Source: Verrucomicrobiaceae bacterium
Lineage (GTDB): Bacteria > Verrucomicrobiota > Verrucomicrobiia > Verrucomicrobiales > Verrucomicrobiaceae
Length of the DNA: 33,079 nt
Assembly (NCBI GenBank): GCA_947440575.1
Contig: CANETF010000028.1
Span: 1-33,079, forward strand
Direction of reading: 5' to 3'
The notes below the pieces were generated by a model. That model did no database searches. It saw nothing but the letters and a program-made list of their open reading frames with translations, and was not told the DNA's origin. Numbering within the stretch: the stretch's first letter is position 1; each line of letters begins with the position of its first letter. Both the position numbers and the translations under genes were made by a program. Positions 33,014-33,079 of the stretch are shown here, in pieces.

Positions 33014-33079
33014 ATGGCACGACCATCGAAAGCATTGACCAGAGGGCATTTATTGAGTCAACGAATCCGTGACAAGTTA
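33014..33079 (+). CDS. Start of an unidentified gene cut by the window edge
   Basis: ATG 33014 opens a frame that runs uninterrupted for 22 codons to the end of the window. The visible peptide is basic (MARPSKALTRGHLLSQRIRDKL) with a helix-like pattern, loosely reminiscent of the N-terminus of a GntR-type winged-helix regulator. This is too short to assign. The operator-like palindrome immediately upstream would fit an autoregulated transcription factor, which is speculative. A purine run (AGAAGAAG) precedes the ATG. Confidence 0.4.
   Translation, partial: MARPSKALTRGHLLSQRIRDKL

Overview
The window looks like the chromosome of a Verrucomicrobiota member, probably of the Verrucomicrobiae. 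The grounds are an azurin-type cupredoxin C-terminus of the kind fused to large dehydrogenases in this phylum, an F-type ATP synthase operon whose genes have no Shine-Dalgarno sequences, yellow/royal-jelly-type and SMP-30 beta-propellers, and Pro/Ala-rich anchored proteins of unknown family. This placement rests on gene content; no rRNA is present. Genes are tightly packed, with several start/stop overlaps and convergent pairs separated by 0-7 nt. I see no transposon, prophage, CRISPR array, tRNA or rRNA.

Layout. Positions 1-6831 hold housekeeping and accessory genes: a cupredoxin-domain gene (partial), a small exported Cys-rich protein, rimO, two translationally coupled DUF21/CBS membrane proteins, an SMP-30-like lactonase and an exported nuclease-HhH protein. 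Positions 7041-13956 hold the ATP synthase operon atpB-E-F-H-A-G-D-C. It is preceded by a near-perfect CRP/FNR-type palindrome and has a strong hairpin with a T-tract between atpE and atpF. The delta subunit is unusually short and the beta subunit carries an insertion. Positions 14139-20994 hold a 3D-domain lipoprotein, endonuclease III, a Pro/Ala-rich single-pass protein with a good promoter, a possible 26-residue membrane peptide, 5-formyl-THF cyclo-ligase, a yellow-family protein, dtd and an N-acetylmuramoyl-L-alanine amidase.

Positions 21002-32864 are the accessory part: a sugar-glycan locus. A DegT-family aminotransferase diverges from a tight operon of pseB, pseC, a zinc-less MDR dehydrogenase, a Gfo/Idh oxidoreductase, pseG, pseF and a methyltransferase. 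These are followed by a single-chain fusion of phosphosulfolactate synthase (ComA) and 2-phosphosulfolactate phosphatase (ComB), then an ATP-grasp ligase and, convergently, an APS kinase (CysC).

The most interesting point is this combination. The Pse-type genes should make and activate a diamino-dideoxy sugar acid. The ComA-ComB fusion should make 3-sulfolactate from PEP and sulfite. An ATP-grasp ligase could join that carboxylate to an amine, and CysC could supply PAPS. PseH (the N-acetyltransferase) and PseI (the PEP-dependent synthase) are not in the window. I infer, without proof, a pathway for a sulfonate-decorated nonulosonic acid or amino-sugar glycan. The window ends inside a gene that begins just after a perfect operator-like inverted repeat.
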